Shown here: positions 23,460 through 35,203 of the stretch, piece after piece | Layout of the letters: each line of letters begins with the position of its first letter | Numbering within the stretch: the first letter of the stretch is position 1 | Assembly (NCBI GenBank): GCA_047967505.1 | Contig: CM106540.1 | Source: Dipteris shenzhenensis | Taxonomy: Eukaryota; Polypodiophyta; Polypodiopsida; Gleicheniales | Direction: 5' to 3' (one strand) | DNA length: 64,000 nt | Notes under the pieces: generated by a model | What the model saw: only the letters and a program-made list of their open reading frames with translations | Told to the model about the DNA's origin: nothing | Database searches by the model: none | Program-made: the position numbers and the translations under genes

Positions 23460-24090
23460 TCCCATAACAAGCCATTGATTTGTGTGAGCTGGCTCAAGAG
23501 TTTTTCTGGAAGTGATTCGGGGTCTTGACAGCCGGGTTGATTTGCTATTGTGATCTTCCTGCATGTGGCCCGTGGGAGGGGAATCTCATATCCTGGTCTC
23601 TAGATCTTGCGTTCTCTGTCATCACCCCGCTCGACACGAGCCAACTGTGTATTAGCTACCCTATCTGAGCACTCTTTGGCGAAATGCCCCAATTTCTTAA
23701 GCATGCATCAGGAAAAGGACAAATGTAACCTATTGCGCCAACTTTTGACCATCCAGGAATTGTATCTCGATAAATTTGGATATCCCTTCGGATTTGTCCA
23801 AGAGGATTCAGAATCTCCTCCTACCCAGAGAAACACGCGATGATGCCGGAACCAAAAGGACGGTGCTCAAGGTAGTAGCCAACCCATCCATCATTGTACG
23901 AAGCCATGGAGGCATGTTAGGAAACTCGATCCAGATGGGACCTTCATGGAAGAGAAACTCATCCATGCTAAAGGAGGGGCTCCAGAGAACCACCAAGATG
24001 GAGGCACCAACAAACAAGAGAGGCTTGCCTAGGATGTCGTTGCGCAGATCTTATGAAACAAAGCGTACTAGGAAAAAGTCTTTTCCTAAA
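23460..24090 (-). pseudogene. LINE ORF1-like protein (DUF4283 plus zinc knuckle)
   Basis: The minus-strand frame reads DLRNDILGKPLLF, WSPSFSMDEFL, PIWIEFPNMPPW and SRVSLGRRRFRILLD. This is the typical DUF4283 succession: R..IL...PW, W.P.F, PVWV.LPNLP, and SRV..AR..VE. It is followed after a stop by GHFAKEC, the core of a CCHC knuckle. Such proteins package LINE RNA. In-frame stops make it a pseudogene. Confidence 0.7.
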
Positions 24091-24657
24091 TAATTTTTTG
24101 ACATAACCATTAGAGCAGACGTCACACTCGTAAGCTAGCATCTACTCCAACTCTCTAAGGACGAAACTCGTCTTGTGAAAAACAAGTATAGTCCTCCTTT
24201 GGTCGGCCTTATGAGTTCGGTCTTGACGTCCTCAAGTTGCAGTTCACACATGTTATGCTTGCGACTTATCTCCTCATACCATTGTTTCCACCCGACTTCT
24301 GTGGCTCAACGCACCACCTTCGCATGCATATGTTTTTGGATTCATCATCAGACAACGCAGAGTAACCACTTTGCAGCTTTCTTGGTAAGACTTCAATGGG
24401 CCTCCAAATCATTAGGCTTATTGATCTTCACTCCCTTCCATTCCTGCATCCTTTGGGTTTGAGGGATCATCTTTACCACCATCCTTCACACTCATTCTCT
24501 CCACATTGTATCCAGAGCTCACTTTCACCCGATCTATCTTCCTCTTAGTGCTACGCCTAGCCCTCATGTTGACCATCGACCTCCCACATGGCATTCATGC
24601 ACTCGCTCACTCCTCCCACCATTTTTCTCCATATGAAAGAAGATTTTGGTAGAGAAG

Positions 24658-24765
24658 TCGGGCAGTAGGTGAGTTGGTTGTCCATGTTCGAATCCTATGA
24701 GGATGTCTCTCTATTGTGTAAGCCCAAGGCAAATGTGCTTAGGGATTGTATATTCATGTAATCAC
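24658..24765 (+). mobile_element. possible tRNA-derived SINE
   Basis: TAGGTGAGTTGG (24666-24677) resembles a Pol III A box, and GTTCGAATCC (24686-24695) is a good B box. The two are closer than in a normal tRNA, as if the anticodon arm were deleted. The 3' tail is unclear and no target duplication was found. Confidence 0.3.
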
Positions 24766-26723
24766 ATGACATTTTTTGTTATTAACATTCATGAATAACA
24801 GTTTCACAATATCACACATGCAATGGCAACAAAACCTTACCAATCTAAAAAAATGGGAAACCATTTATTTACTATTGATACTTTTCCATTTACCATCGAT
24901 ACTTTTTAAAATTACCATTGGCAACATGAGTTTTACCACCAACACAATTATACATGGGGTATTTCGGTGTGATTTTTCTCGGCAATATTATACATAGTGC
25001 TGGTGGTGTATTTGGGTGCAATTTTTCTCACCAATAGTAATCCTAATACCATCAATTTCATGCCTATCACTGTTGTGACAAATGATCATTTCTTGGTAGT
25101 AACAGACCTTTAACCGCCGGTGGTAATAACTTTTTTATCAATGGGTATCAATACGGCTGTGACAATATAAGAAAGTTAGTGAAACCTTCCTTTTTACTGT
25201 TTTTGATTTGAGAGATAATTTCCCTCTCCTATCTTAAGCCCCACACCAGGTTTGGTTGGAGGGTAATCCTTGGCTATTGTGCTAGCAGGGCATAAGAGCT
25301 AGATGGGACCACACTTCAGGTGCAAGTGCCTGGGTTTTCTCAAAGAGGAAGGTGGATTTTTGTCAGAATTTTAATTTTTAGATAACATGTCAATTTTTCT
25401 TTTACAATGCTATATCATACAAATTGCCTACATATAATCCAATTGTGAAAATGCATGCTTGATATTGTATGTGCCATGCATTGCAAATTGCAATCAATAT
25501 GCATGATGCATCATATCTTGCATGCATTTAACATAACTTTACATGCATTGCATGTTATATTTGTAAGTGTTAAAATTTATGCACATCAATAGAATTGTAT
25601 GTGTTAAAACTTCTATGAATTTGTGCATGCAGAATACCTCAAAATTTTCTTCTATCATATGCACATCAATAGAAGTGTATGCATTAAAAATTATATGAAT
25701 ATGTGCATGAAGAATACCTCAAAATACTTTGCTTGCACCTGTTTGTTCCTAGACCTTCACACAACATTATTAGAGATGTTAGGAGATGGGCCACCTCATG
25801 ATGATAGAGCCAGAAGAGAAAAAAAGAGACCTTTGGCATGAGAGGAGTGGGAAGAAGAGGAGTGTGCTCGTGCATGTTATCAACAAATGCATACGATTGC
25901 CACTGCACCACATCAGCGCAAGCCAAATATTATCCAACAAACATCATAGTGGGCACTAGGTAGGTCCTAAGTGCTTACAGTGGAATGATGTCAAAATCTT
26001 GGTGGGAGGTTATGTCCATCTGGTCGATACATGAAGAGGCTAGCGATTGAGTCACTTTAGGGTAGGACTTTAGGGATTAGCGATTATTTTGTATATTTGG
26101 TGAGAAGACACCTGTAAAGGTCCTAAACCCACTGTTTAGCCAATCTACTCCTTTCATCCCAAAATCTTAAAGAGGGCTTAATTCTTGATGAGATTATGGA
26201 ATATGTAATAGCTTAAGCACTAATTTTTGATTTTAGTTAAAAATGTTCAAAATGTCACATTTGATGTGCTCAATAGAATGGTAATATCGCTCAATTTAGA
26301 CTAGGTATTTTTACAACATAATGAGATATGTGCAAAAGAATGGTTGAAATAGGTTCTTTGATTAATTCATCTAATGATGTTAAAATGATGGATAATGGCT
26401 CGATAAACTCCCCAAATACTTTAAACTCTAGTACAGTGTGAAGTTTGGGCTCCGATAGTGTCCAATTTGAGATCCAAATGATGAAGTTACGGCCTTTGGA
26501 AATTAGGTCAATTTTTGGCTTAAAGGGTGTCCCTTTGGACTTTTAGGGTCTAGTATGGATGAACTTTTAGGGTGTAGTGTAGTGGAATTTCCGGTCTTAG
26601 GGGAACTAGATGCTAACCACCTAGGTCCTAGTTTAGGTAGTCTAACTGACTAAGGGGGCTTAATGTGGTTAGGTTTAATGATAGTGATAACTAACTTATG
26701 CTAGAACTAGGGTTACATTAAGC
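24766..26723. other. no gene; local duplications
   Basis: AT-rich sequence with a duplicated phrase near 24950-25030 (ATTTTTCTC..CAATA) and the 82-bp repeat listed separately. No coding region is supported. Confidence 0.5.
25577..25730 (+). repeat. direct repeat, about 82-bp period
   Basis: The phrase ATGCACATCAATAGAA, then TGTATG, ATGAAT.TGTGCATG and AGAATACCTCAAAAT, occurs twice (about 25577-25650 and 25660-25727). Confidence 0.85.
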
Positions 26724-26983
26724 CCCAAGGGGTCACTAAGAAATATTAAAGATAGCATGTGCGATCAATAGAAGGGGTTTAATATTTTTATGGAGTTACA
26801 AAAAATATGCATACATAAGAGTTTTTTTAATTCAAAATGTAAAAAATTTCATACGTAAGGAATACTCTAATAATCTCAAAATTTATAGAAGAGGTGTACA
26901 TATAGCTTATTAAAATCCGTAGGTAGGGGTTTTTCTTAACATCGCATGTGCTATATGGGGTCTTTACATAGTGGCCCCTCGGG
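26724..26983. mobile_element. small TIR element, copy 2 (260 bp, MITE-like)
   Basis: The left end CCCAAGGGGTCACTA and the reverse complement of the right end, CCCGAGGGGCCACTA, match. Inner TIR words GATAGCATGTGCGATC and ATAGCACATGCGATG also correspond. The flanks are CATTAAGC (26716-26723) and CATTAATC (26984-26991), an 8-bp target duplication matching at 7 of 8. It has no coding capacity. Confidence 0.8.
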
Positions 26984-27047
26984 CATTAATCTAACTATAG
27001 TTAACTTGAATCTTGAGACATGTCAAGGGAGGGAGACGGTGATGTCA

Positions 27048-27050
<3 letters not shown>

Positions 27051-27141
<91 letters not shown>

Positions 27142-27150
27142 CTCTCTCCA
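27051..27150 (+). repeat. (CT)n microsatellite
   Basis: About 85 bp of uninterrupted CT followed by an imperfect tail. The Leu-Ser frames across it are artefacts. Confidence 0.95.
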
Positions 27151-28925
27151 TCCATTGTGTCTACCCTATCTGCCTTGCATCTATTTGGTTCATCATCACA
27201 CTTGGGATGTGTGAATTATATGTCTTGTGTGTGTATAAGTTTTATGAGAGTCATGCGTCTTATGTGTGTGTGTGTTTTATGTGATGCAGGTGGGTGTGTT
27301 ATGTTGTGTGTTGTCTTTTGTGTGTGGTTTTTTTTCTTTTTCTCTTCCTTTATAATGCCCTAAGATGTCTTTACAAATTTATTTATTTTCAATGTCGTTA
27401 CAATATTGTTGGAATCTTATCATGACCCATGTGGTGAAAAACAAAAGAATATTTGACATAGTTTGAGAAAAACACTAAAGAGAACTTGAGAGCTTACTAT
27501 AATGGTTTGATGAATTAGGATCACATCATGCTCCTTGTTTACAAATGGCAATATACCAAATTGTTTATTATAGCGAGATTTCATTCAAGGTATAGTAAAT
27601 AGCTTCCATAACCTCATAATTATATCATGAAAATCAAGAAGCTCATTGAATATTATTTATTTTATTGAGATGGCATAAAATGATGCTTGTTGCTTCTTAA
27701 TTGCAAACGTTAATTATGGAAAATAACTTGAAAATTGTTGATGGTGAACATATTATTATAAATGCTATGCCTAAAATCAAACAATGGACATTTTAGGTTA
27801 TCTCTATGATAAGTGATACATATGGTGTTAGGTTTACAAATAATTAAAAGGCATGCAAGATAAGTCCTCCACTCTAAAACTCTCCTTTGTTGATTTGCCT
27901 TGGAGGACTGTAAAGCTTTTGATTTAGCTTAAACTCACATGCTAGCCAATTTGGCTCATCCATTATGAAAAGACATTCAAAATTTTATTCTAAAATGGGA
28001 CATCTTAAGGATCTACCTTATGCTTATCGATTTCATGGATAAGTTGTTCTTGTCTATTCAGACAAATTTCTAGGATCTTAGGGACTTTCTAAATCACATT
28101 TGAGGCGTTCCCATGTCCAAAAAATGTTTAAAAAAAAGTAGCATGTTGTGCTAGAAAATGGGCAAGTTTTGGTGCCTAGAGAATTGCAAAAGGATAGGTG
28201 CATTGCACTAGGTTATAGGAAATGCGAGTAAGGGGGAGAGAGAGAACAGGAGCCCCAAGGAGATGGTTAGAGCAACATGGATGCATTGCACTAGGGGTAT
28301 GGAAATGAGGGTAAGGGGAAGAGAGAACAAGAGCCCCAAAGAGGCGGCATAGGGGGCTAGAGAGAGAGAGAACAAGAGAACGCTTTCACCTTGTTCTTTA
28401 TTATTTGCCGAGTTCTTAGTGTGCTAGGGTGCTACCGGTCTTACCATCAAAATTGAGGGATAGATCTAGATTAGTTGAATGAGCATGAAGAAAACTTGAT
28501 TTATTCATAGAGACATGTCACGTGAGCTGTCTTTCTGATATTACCTTTTGTAGAGGAGGGAGAGGGAGACATACTCCTTTCTAGGAATTGTGTGAGAAGG
28601 AAAGTTCAAGGGGATGTGGTGAAGAAGTTCAAGGAGGACTAGTAACTTTCCTTACGTTACTTTTATTTATTAAATTTACCACTTAAGAAAATGTCGTTTT
28701 AAAGACCTTGAGTTGATATGAAAACGTTGTGTTTGCAAAGACGAAGTCTTATTTATGTGACCGGACTCCAATGCAAAATTCGTAACATGTTATGTAAGAG
28801 ATTCTGAAAAGAGAAAGGGGAATGTATGTCTTTGAAGAAAGAGAAACGATGGCGTGCTAAGTTGAGTTACGCGTTTTTTACACTCTCAAGCTTCCCACAC
28901 GGATATCACAAACCGACTCGCACCA
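27151..28925. other. no gene seen
   Basis: Non-coding sequence upstream of CYSTM gene 2. It contains TG-rich stretches (27220-27340) and the duplication listed at 28192. Confidence 0.5.
28192..28342 (+). repeat. direct duplication, about 70 bp twice
   Basis: GCATTGCACTAGG...AGAGAGAACA.GAGCCCCAA.GAG is present at about 28192-28262 and 28275-28342. A third partial GA-rich echo follows to about 28380. Confidence 0.8.
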
Positions 28926-28930
28926 ACACC

Positions 28931-28967
28931 AAAACGCGTTTTGAGCTCCGAACCTTCTCTATTTATA
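28931..28967 (+). promoter_or_regulatory. core promoter of CYSTM gene 2
   Basis: TATTTATA at 28960-28967 is a TATA box about 100 bp upstream of the ATG. A perfect 12-bp palindrome, AAAACGCGTTTT, at 28931-28942 contains a CGCG box (CAMTA-type) about 22 bp upstream of it. The same spacing of AACGCG, TTGA and TATA is seen at CYSTM gene 1. Confidence 0.55.
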
Positions 28968-29064
28968 CGTATGTCGTATTAAGCTCCTCTATCTCCTTTT
29001 GCATCCTCCCTTCTCTCCCTTACACACTCTTTTTCCCCTCATATCCTCCCCTTGATCTCCCTGC

Positions 29065-29507
29065 ATGGGTGCTAAGAAGCACTATCGCTCTCAGCAGCCC
29101 TACGGTTACCCCCCCCAAGGTGAGTTTTTAGTCTTCCGTCGCTTTAGATCCTGCTTTTTGATGATCGCAGCGGCTGCGATCTTTGTCCCTTTTCCGATCA
29201 TGACCGCCTTCTGATCTCGCACGCCTTACTTATCTTTCTTTCTGCGTTTCTGTTTTCGACAGCAGGGTACCCGCCCGTCGCTCCTCCTCCGCAGAATTAC
29301 CAGACGCGTCGTCGTGGAGGCGGAGGGTTCTTGAGAGGATGGTGAGAAAAGTAGCTGGATGACGCATTCGGTGACGGTTTCGGGATTTGCGTCTCTCTTG
29401 TGTGCTGATTTTTGGGGTTTTTTTTTGGGTGATGCAGTTTGGCGGCATTGTGTTGCTGCTGTCTTTTAGACGAGTGCTGCTGCGATCCGACGGTTATCAT
29501 ATGCTGA
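29065..29507 (+). CDS. CYSTM domain protein (cysteine-rich transmembrane module), gene 2
   Basis: Three exons: 29065-29119, 29266-29341 and 29438-29507. The introns are about 146 and 96 nt, GT-AG, in phases 1 and 2, exactly as in the paralogue at 19644-20136. The product is about 66 residues: MGAKKHYRSQQPYGYPPQ, a short Pro-rich then Arg/Gly-rich linker (PPPQNYQTRRRGGG), a GFLRG hinge, and the membrane cysteine module CLAALCCCCLLDECCCDPT followed by VIIC. The N-terminal tail is about 20 residues shorter than in gene 1. The expected role is as a small membrane-associated stress protein that can dimerise through its cysteines (family knowledge). The frame is intact and there is a TATA box upstream, so it is probably expressed. 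Confidence 0.85.
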
Positions 29508-30360
29508 GGATCGACTGTGCTTCAAACAATTGCTCCTTCCACCCATTAATTTTTTCCTTATACAGAAGCGGAGCCATTTTGTAGCCTATAGAAGCATGGT
29601 GGATGTAAATTGACAAGGCTGACATTTTCTAGCCTATGGATGTAATATACGAGTATTATATTCATTATATATACATTTTCTAGCATATGGATGTACTATA
29701 CGAGTACCAAAGGATGACTCCTTTCCTTTCAAAAGAGAGGGAGAGGGAGAGAGTCTACCTAAAAACAGGACAAGGACAAGAATTTTGAATCAAGAGATTT
29801 TTCTTAAAGTAAAAAATGCACGGTCTCTCATAAGAATTGGGGCTAATAGTGCCATCTCATGCACAACCATGTTTAGAGGTAGCTAGTGTGAAAAATAGTC
29901 TCGAAGATAACCATCATTTGAAAGAGTTTTCTAAGGTTTCTTGGTTGGCCCAAGTGTGTTAATGGGTGTATGCATGTTCACCTAATACATTTTTTGGCCT
30001 ATTTAGTTTTGATCTCAAGTTAGCTTCGCGTTAGGGGAACCACTAGTGGAATATCTGAGATTTGAAAATCCTCCTTTTATTTTTGAACTTTAGTATTGAC
30101 TTTGTCACTTCCTTCAAACTACGAACTATCATTCAAGCTAGGTATCTAGATTTTGTTGTTTCTTGGTTTTTTGAGTATCGCTCTCTCCTTCTAGGTTACT
30201 CTTCTCCTTCCCTAGTTGCATGGCCAAGTCTCAAGGTGACATGCTCCATGGGTGGATGTTCAACCTCAAGGTCTTTTGTCTAACAAAAGAGGAGTTTCAT
30301 GAGAGTATAGGTACATCTATTGTTCCAATCCTGCAATGTCAACAATGGAGGGCTCAATGC
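29508..30360. other. 3' flank of CYSTM gene 2; no other gene
   Basis: The phrase ACATTTTCTAGC.TATGGATGTA.TATACGAGTA is duplicated at about 29624-29660 and 29682-29708. Nothing else is recognised. Confidence 0.5.
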
Positions 30361-30833
30361 TAGTAGTAAAAATAGAGACTAAGGGCGTTAATGTTTTTCT
30401 TTGGCTCCATATTCAAAATATCCAAAGTAGAAAATGCTATAATGGTGCTTGCGCTTTTATCAGTGTACTAACTTACTAGTGCACTAAGTATTAACATAGG
30501 TACAATTACTATAATGACTGCACCCTAGTGATCATATTGTGCTATCTGCACTAACTATTGCACATTCATGACTTGAGAGTACTAAGTAGCCAAAATAGAG
30601 ACCAAGAGTGGTAAAATCTTTCTTTAGCTCCATATTCAAAATATTCAAAGTAGAAAATGCAATGCTATTGTGCTTGTGCATTTATTAATGTACCAACGTA
30701 CTTGTGCACTAAGTATTGACATATGTAAACTTACTACAATGACTTGGTTCCATCACCTAGCGATACTATGCAATAACCTATGATCTATCTGTACTAACTC
30801 ATGAACATTGGTGATTGGAGAGCACCAAGCAGT
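30361..30833 (+). repeat. tandem duplication, about 235 bp twice
   Basis: Two divergent copies (about 30361-30592 and 30593-30833) share AAAATAGAGAC, TTT.GCTCCATATTCAAAAT, AAAGTAGAAAATGC and GTGCACTAAGTATT in the same order. Confidence 0.8.
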
Positions 30834-31455
30834 GAGACTATGCAATACGAAGATCGACATTGAATGCTACTCATATCATTAGCTAGTGACCCTGTGTGTT
30901 AATTTGTGAAGTGACTGCAGTGACTAGTGGCTTTATGGCTCCTCTATGGACTAAATTGTGAACTTGAGCAATAACTAGTAACCTAGGTGGAGTGCTTGCC
31001 ACACAAGTCACTTTTTATTAACTAGGTTGTGAGCACCCTTTGCACTTATTAGTGAACTTTGGCATTAGCTAGCAGTTCTAGGACTCATGATTGGCCTAGG
31101 TCCACTAATTATAGCATAGATAGCTAGGTGATTACTCGCCAGTTACCCCTATGCACTAACTAGTAACCCTGTGCACTAATCAATGAAGCTTTTTGCAAGT
31201 GAACGAAGTAATTAGTGGACTGGGTATATGACCCAAGAGCTAGTAGTTAGTGACCAAAACAGCTACACCTTACTACATTTGTCACTAGTTCTTGGTCACT
31301 TCTTAGTGACGTCGTCTTTAACTATTTGCTTGGACCTCACCAACTAGTTGAGTGGGTCAATGACTAACTTGTCATGTTCACTAATGAGTGACTTGGTCAC
31401 TAGTTAGATTCTTGCCTAGCTATTAGGGTTTTACTTATTGTAGTAGTTGCTATTG
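30834..31455 (+). repeat. cryptically simple ACTAG/GTGA-rich region
   Basis: Words such as ACTAGT, CTAGTGA, CTAGTTAG and GTGCACTAA recur without a fixed period over about 600 bp. There is no reading frame of interest. Confidence 0.6.
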
Positions 31456-31920
31456 AAGTTACCTACTTGACTAGCAAACTACTAAGTGCTAATCAATCAT
31501 GTGCAAAGGAGGGAGTCCAAGTGCCAAAATGTCAGATGGAGTGGTGTCCTCAAAAAAGAAAAAGATGGTAGAGGAGGATAACATGCTTCCAAAGGATAAC
31601 TTCAACAAAGTTATGCACCCAGCTTGATGTTGAAAAATCTAGAAGAGCCACTATGAAATGTGACTAGATGACAGCAAATCCTCGCTACTCAACTAGTAAA
31701 CTCTTGAAGTGCTAACCAATCATGTGCATGGAGGCAGTAGTGCAAAAATGCCAAATGGAGTGGGTTCCTCACAAAGAAAGAAATGGTAGTAGAGGATAAC
31801 ATGTTCCCAAAAGATGTATGCACCCATCTTGAGGTTGGAAAATTTGAAAGGAACTAGTCCAAATCAGTATGGAATGTCTTGATAAAATTGTAAATTATGG
31901 TGACTAGATGATGGCAAATG
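31456..31920 (+). repeat. tandem duplication, about 230 bp twice
   Basis: The two units share AAGTGCTAA.CAATCATGTGCA, TGCCAAA...GGAGTGG, AGAGGATAACATG, TATGCACCCA and GTGACTAGATGA.GGCAAAT in order. The second unit has an extra segment near 31850-31900. Confidence 0.85.
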
Positions 31921-32036
31921 CAAAAGGGTTGTGGTTGAGCAAGAGCCCACATATGCAAAACTTGATTCTATTTTATACTTTTTTCTTTGGGTGTAGTGCC
32001 TTTCGAGGCATAGCTAGTGGTAGCGTGTGTGCACAT

Positions 32037-32076
32037 GCACACGCACACATGCACAAACACACACAAACACAAACAC

Positions 32077-32162
<86 letters not shown>

Positions 32163-32360
32163 TGCACGCACGCACGCACGCACGCATACACACAGACACA
32201 CACACCCATGCAAGCATGCATGCACACACACGCACACACACACACACCCCCCCATGCACACACATGCACACACACACACACACACTCCCACGCACGCACG
32301 TGCATGCACACACACACACACACAAACAAACACAAACACAAACACAAACACACAAAGAGA
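32037..32360 (+). repeat. (CA)n-rich microsatellite complex
   Basis: A core of about 80 bp of pure (CA)n (about 32077-32158) is flanked by CGCA, CATGCA and ACAAAC variants. The long His-Thr and Cys-Val frames in it are artefacts. Confidence 0.95.
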
Positions 32361-32694
32361 CACATGTGCGCGCGTACGCTCGCATGCACAGAGTTATCAC
32401 AGTTTCTCCCAAGTCCAGATTCCAAGGGTGTTGGTCACCTGTAGTTGTGTCATTGCTCATTATAGCATCGTATTGTGGTGAGAGGTGTAGGCTCAAGTGG
32501 AATGTAGCTCTCATGCATGCTTAGGTGAGAAAGAGTGATTGTTCATGACAATGGCCTCCATGTGAGTTCAAGAGTTTAGAAGGGGATAAGGTTGAGAGAG
32601 TTAACTAGGAGTTCTAGGGTTCAAATAGGGTTACAAGATTTAGGAGGAGTCCAAGGTTGAGGAGTGGAGAGCTAGTCTCCCTCATGACTTCAAG

Positions 32695-32840
32695 GGGTAA
32701 AGGGTTGAGGAGGAGAATCAAGGGAGGAAGGAGGATGAAGGGGAAGGAGGAGAAGGGAGGAGGAGAAGGATGAGGAGGAGGAGGGAGGAGGAAGTGGAAG
32801 GAGAACGAGACGAAGGAGGAGGAGGAGGAGATGGGGACAC
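32695..32840 (+). repeat. (GGA)n-like purine tract
   Basis: About 140 bp of GGAGGA, GGAAGG and GAAGGA words on the plus strand. Confidence 0.85.
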
Positions 32841-34291
32841 AAAGTACAAGGGTAGGGAGTGCAAGGGTAAGGGCATACTAGAACACGGTAGTGTATGGAA
32901 GCATGGATGCAATGGAGATTAATCACATGAACACATAGGTGAACTTGAACACTAAAACCCAAAGAGTGAGAGCTTCATCGAGGAATTGCAAAGGTGGGAC
33001 CTCTTTTGTAGGAGATCTTCTTAGGTAAGAGTCTCTCCACTTTTTGTAGGAACCTCAAGGATGGGACCTCTTTTGAAGGAGACCTCTTGGGTAAGAGTCT
33101 CTACAATTTTCCCATCTCTACACTTTTTGGTGGGACCTCTTGGGTCTCTAGATTTTTTTGGGGATCTTAAAAAGTGTAAGTTTTTAGTCTTTCTCTCTCT
33201 AGTTTTAGTATTTCTCTCTCTCGATCTTGATTTTGCAAGTATGATAGGATCTCTCCTAAAGAGGATTGTGGATATCCTCATCTTTTTTGATTCATCATAC
33301 CATCTTTCAAGATCAAGATATGAAAAGTGGAGCTTTGCCACTACTCTACAGACACAATAATCTCTTCTTCATTGCTTTAGACTGTGCTTCTGGTGTCTAT
33401 TACCATAGGTTTAACAACTCCCTGAGACTGATTTGATTACCCATCCTTGGGTTATGGTTGAGTATGGAGGATATGTTGTGATGCGATTGCTTTTACCCAA
33501 ATATGTGGTAAAGATTGTGTCGGTGATAGATGGATCAAGCTTGTTGTCAATCTTTTCCTTGTAATAAACAAACACCGAAGATTGTTTGCTTAGTTTTTAA
33601 GATGCCAATATCAACCATTTATTCAGATTATATACACACATACCACCCTTCAAGAGATACGGCTCTTTGAAAGAGGAAATTGGTTGTTTGAGCATCTATC
33701 TATTCATTCAGGTTGAAACTGAGCATGAGTAGATGATCATCAATGGTGAGGGACACCTCTAGGATTATTGCTAGAGATTCATTGTATTTGGTGCTTTCCT
33801 TGAGTGTTTTATCATATCTACCTCACATCTATGATGCATGTTTGTCCAAGGCTCTAAGAAGTGTTTCTTGGATTGTCCATTTGACCTAGGAGTATCTATT
33901 TATTAGGGGCCAATTGTGAGAAGCATCTTCAGGTTGTCTAGATCATGTCAATTGGGACCCCACCTGTAGCAACAAGGTAGTACATCAAACATGGTATGCA
34001 TTCAAAAGGAAGATGGTGCTTGTAAATAATCAAGGAGGTATTCTTCTATGGGCAAATTTGGTCTACGGCATGCAGGTTGTGGCTCCAATTTGTCGCTTAT
34101 GTTTGGAATGATTTGTATTTGGCGAATGTGCATGGAAATCTCAAAGAGATCCCAACCTCCTCTTAACTGCATGTCGGGTATTGCCTCTGGAATTCACCTA
34201 TGGTATTACCAGGCACTAGAATATTTTCTATATCTTGATTCAACTCTCGTGTCACAGTGGGTGTTCAATTTGAATTATCCAAATCATGAAG
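32841..34291. other. no gene seen
   Basis: A phrase GGGACCTCTTTTG.AGGAGA..TCTT.GGTAAGAGTCTCT is duplicated at about 32997-33043 and 33063-33101. The remainder shows no recognisable coding region, up to the LTR that begins at 34297. Confidence 0.5.
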
Positions 34292-34296
34292 CTCAT

Positions 34297-35203
34297 TGTT
34301 GGAATCGTTGATGGCATCTTCCATTGGAAACTCAATTGGTGCAACGGGAAACGCTCACGGAACCTGCAAATCCTTGAAAAACACAGCAACACTCTTTGAT
34401 AATATGCACAAACTCTCAAAACTCATAAACGAAAGAGACAGAACAAGCGTGCTGGGTACAATCTCCCCCCGTATGAGTGGTGCTCTCCTTCCACCTCCTA
34501 TGTATTTATGTATATTTCTCAAAAAGCTTTCGAGCAAAAATCATACAAAAGCCTCTGTGCTTTCCTCCATGCATCTTTTACAAAAAGCCCATCCACCTTC
34601 TAGAATAGCTGGCTTTTTCTAAAAAAATAAAGCTTTTTCTAACTTTAGTTTATACACTTAGCCAAGCCACTAATATTCCAAAATTAAAATATGTACATAA
34701 GCTTTTGTAATATCAAAAATTAGGCATAAGCCTTATTCATCCCCGCATCACTGGAGTTGCACCTACATGCACAAAATATGGCGAATCATGCTTGCCAGAT
34801 GCCATTGCCGGATCAATTACTTTTCCCCTAGATTCACACAATCAATAGCAATGAAATATTTCAAGCATAAGATAACCTTGGAATTAATCACCACAATCAA
34901 TCAACCTTTTAGTATTATAGCAACGCGAAATCAATAAATCACATGAATGGTGCACACATGCGACACATACCATCTCATGGTGCCCCTGATGCTACACATG
35001 AATAAAATCGTACGGATGGTGCACACATGCTACACATACCGTCATGTAAGTGGTGCACACAATGCTACACACTCATACAGCCACAACCATATATCCAGCC
35101 ATGTAGGAGCACACATGCATCAGCTGCGCGACAAAAATGCTGGATCTCACTAAACTAAATACTGAAGGATTAAATTAATGGGACAATTCCAATTCTCGTA
35201 ACA
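34297..35203 (-). repeat. 3' LTR of gypsy A
   Basis: On the minus strand it begins TGTTACGAGAATTGG at 35203, immediately after a purine tract (GCAAGAGGGA), and runs to ...CGATTCCAACA at 34297, giving TG...CA ends and 907 bp. The upstream boundary fits well, since the chromodomain stop codon is only about 30 bp away. The other boundary rests on the terminal CA alone because no second LTR is available for comparison. Internally there is a tandem GGTGCACACATGC.ACACATACC motif (about 34950-35060). Confidence 0.65.

Larger units (their letters stand above)
20590..24090 (-). mobile_element. decayed LINE (plant L1-like non-LTR retrotransposon)
   Basis: Minus-strand order is an ORF1-type DUF4283/zinc-knuckle protein (24090-23460), a gap without a recognisable endonuclease, the RT (about 22990-21580) and a zf-RVT-like C-terminus (20880-20590). 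Many stops and frameshifts interrupt it. I could not define a poly(A) tail or target duplication. Confidence 0.75.

Noticed and set aside
24658-24765. A functional tRNA gene
   Set aside because: A- and B-box-like words are too close together and no cloverleaf can be formed; at most a SINE head.
31908-32524. Overlapping 130-178 residue His-Thr and Cys-Val frames
   Set aside because: Five overlapping frames on both strands arise from the (CA)n repeat; none is a gene.
34355-34622. Open frames within the gypsy A LTR
   Set aside because: They lie inside the LTR and show no known domain.
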